Positions 7,749 through 8,264 of a DNA stretch of 8,264 nt are shown here, piece by piece. This stretch comes from Deltaproteobacteria bacterium (GTDB taxonomy: Bacteria; Desulfobacterota; DAOWOC01): positions 1 through 8,264 of the forward strand of contig DAOWOC010000030.1 of the NCBI GenBank assembly GCA_030642225.1, given 5' to 3'. The notes below the pieces were generated by a model, which was given only the letters and a program-made list of their open reading frames with translations, did not search any database and was not told the origin of the DNA. The translations under genes and the position numbers were made by a program. How positions within the stretch are numbered: position 1 is the stretch's first letter; each line of letters starts with the position of its first letter.

Positions 7749-8204
7749 TCAGGTTTGCTTATAACTCTCCCTTTTTTCCCTCCACAAAAACAATATCCCG
7801 GAAATTCCAAAAATAATACAAATACCCATAAGGGCCTTTTCATATTTTGACAAAGAGCTGCCTGCCTGTTCATCTGTTTTTAATTTCATCGCCTCATTCA
7901 CAGTAACAGGCACCTCCACTCTGTGTCCCATCTCATCATCCACCACCACTTTCCATTCTCCAGGCGTATCCGGGAAGAAACAAGACCGGCCGTTTCTGTC
8001 TGTCCTTCCGGATTGAAAGGTTAATTTTGCAGCAGGGGCCGAAATCTTTACCCTGGCATAGCTCATAGGTTCTCCGCTGTCGTATTCAGCGGTAACCACA
8101 AAACCTCCGCAGTCTATCTTTCCCCTTACACCATGGGCATAAAGCAAAAACGGGAACAAAAAAAATATGACCAGTAAATAAATCGTCAACCTTTTATATT
8201 TCAT
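7749..8204 (-). CDS. Membrane-anchored periplasmic Ig-like protein, resembling Ni/Co ECF transporter accessory subunits
   Basis: This 151-residue protein has a signal peptide (residues 1-23, LLVIFFLFPFLLYA), an extracytoplasmic beta-sandwich of about 85 residues (25-108) and one C-terminal membrane helix (about 124-141, ALMGICIIFGISGILFLW) ending in a basic cytoplasmic tail. The domain has carboxypeptidase-regulatory/transthyretin-like features: VVTAEYDSGEPMSYARVKI, then SGRTDRNGRSCFFPDTPGEW, then VVVDDEMGHRVEV. This layout is typical of NikK/NikL-type accessory proteins encoded beside nickel/cobalt ECF transporters; that assignment is inference from layout. Cleavage after YA would expose His24 as the first mature residue; the only other His is His94. 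Cys32 and Cys75 could form a disulfide. The start overlaps the stop of the upstream gene by 11 bases, implying coupled translation. Two hand-counted lines of this gene give 52-53% G+C, well above its neighbours. No transporter genes follow it downstream. Confidence 0.7.
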   Translation of the reverse strand: MKYKRLTIYLLVIFFLFPFLLYAHGVRGKIDCGGFVVTAEYDSGEPMSYARVKISAPAAKLTFQSGRTDRNGRSCFFPDTPGEWKVVVDDEMGHRVEVPVTVNEAMKLKTDEQAGSSLSKYEKALMGICIIFGISGILFLWREKRESYKQT

Positions 8205-8264
8205 GGCCTTGCTTTTCCTTTCTGTAAAAATAAAGATAGGTTAATATGCCGGCAACTATTGTTC
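8194..8264 (-). CDS. C-terminal end of an upstream membrane protein (cut by right edge)
   Basis: The frame entering from the right edge encodes TIVAGILTYLYFYRKEKQGH then EI and a TAA at 8196-8194. A hydrophobic stretch followed by a basic tail looks like the last membrane helix of an inner-membrane protein. The stop overlaps the ATG of the next gene (ATGAAATATAA), a tight arrangement typical of partner genes in one operon. Given the neighbour, a nickel/cobalt ECF permease subunit (NikM/CbiM type) is a reasonable guess, but 22 residues are too few to prove it. Confidence 0.55.
   Translation of the reverse strand, partial: TIVAGILTYLYFYRKEKQGHEI

Overview
The window reads as a chromosomal segment from an AT-rich, Gram-negative bacterium. 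The envelope genes (LysM protein, two outer-membrane beta-barrels ending in Phe) imply an outer membrane. The sequence style of Smc, the LysM protein and the small conserved protein suggests Desulfobacterota (former Deltaproteobacteria). That placement rests on recollection of family resemblance, not on a search. Hand counts of single 60-base lines give about 32% G+C inside the 6914-7318 gene and 52-53% inside the gene at the right edge.

Layout. (1) 1-1356, minus: the N-terminal 452 residues of the Smc chromosome-organising ATPase, running off the left edge. (2) 1357-1571: a divergent promoter region with a 10-bp direct repeat spaced exactly 20 bp. (3) 1572-4724, plus: a three-gene envelope operon made of an exported two-LysM protein and two tandem, diverged YfaZ-type outer-membrane proteins, closed by a long hairpin terminator shared with the convergent gene. 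(4) 7318-4857, minus: a two-repeat conserved protein of unknown function, a metal-dependent TIM-barrel amidohydrolase 19 nt downstream, then glyceraldehyde-3-phosphate dehydrogenase, with a terminator-like hairpin just before its ribosome binding site. (5) 7319-7748: a stretch without large genes that hides a 21-codon Cys-rich microprotein ORF with a strong Shine-Dalgarno and the decayed C-terminal tail of a sugar-nucleotide epimerase. (6) 7749-8264, minus: a signal-peptide/Ig-like/one-TM protein resembling accessory subunits of nickel/cobalt ECF transporters, translationally overlapped with the last 22 residues of an upstream membrane protein.

How the parts fit. The LysM and YfaZ genes probably act together at the cell wall and outer membrane. 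The gap block is metabolic. The right end looks like a genome joint: the epimerase has lost everything upstream of its last ~21 residues, and the more GC-rich metal-transport-like genes abut it. Nothing here is a defence, CRISPR or mobile system. The most notable undescribed items are the Cys-motif microprotein, the epimerase scar, the mature N-terminal histidine of the right-edge protein, and two RNA hairpins at translation starts.
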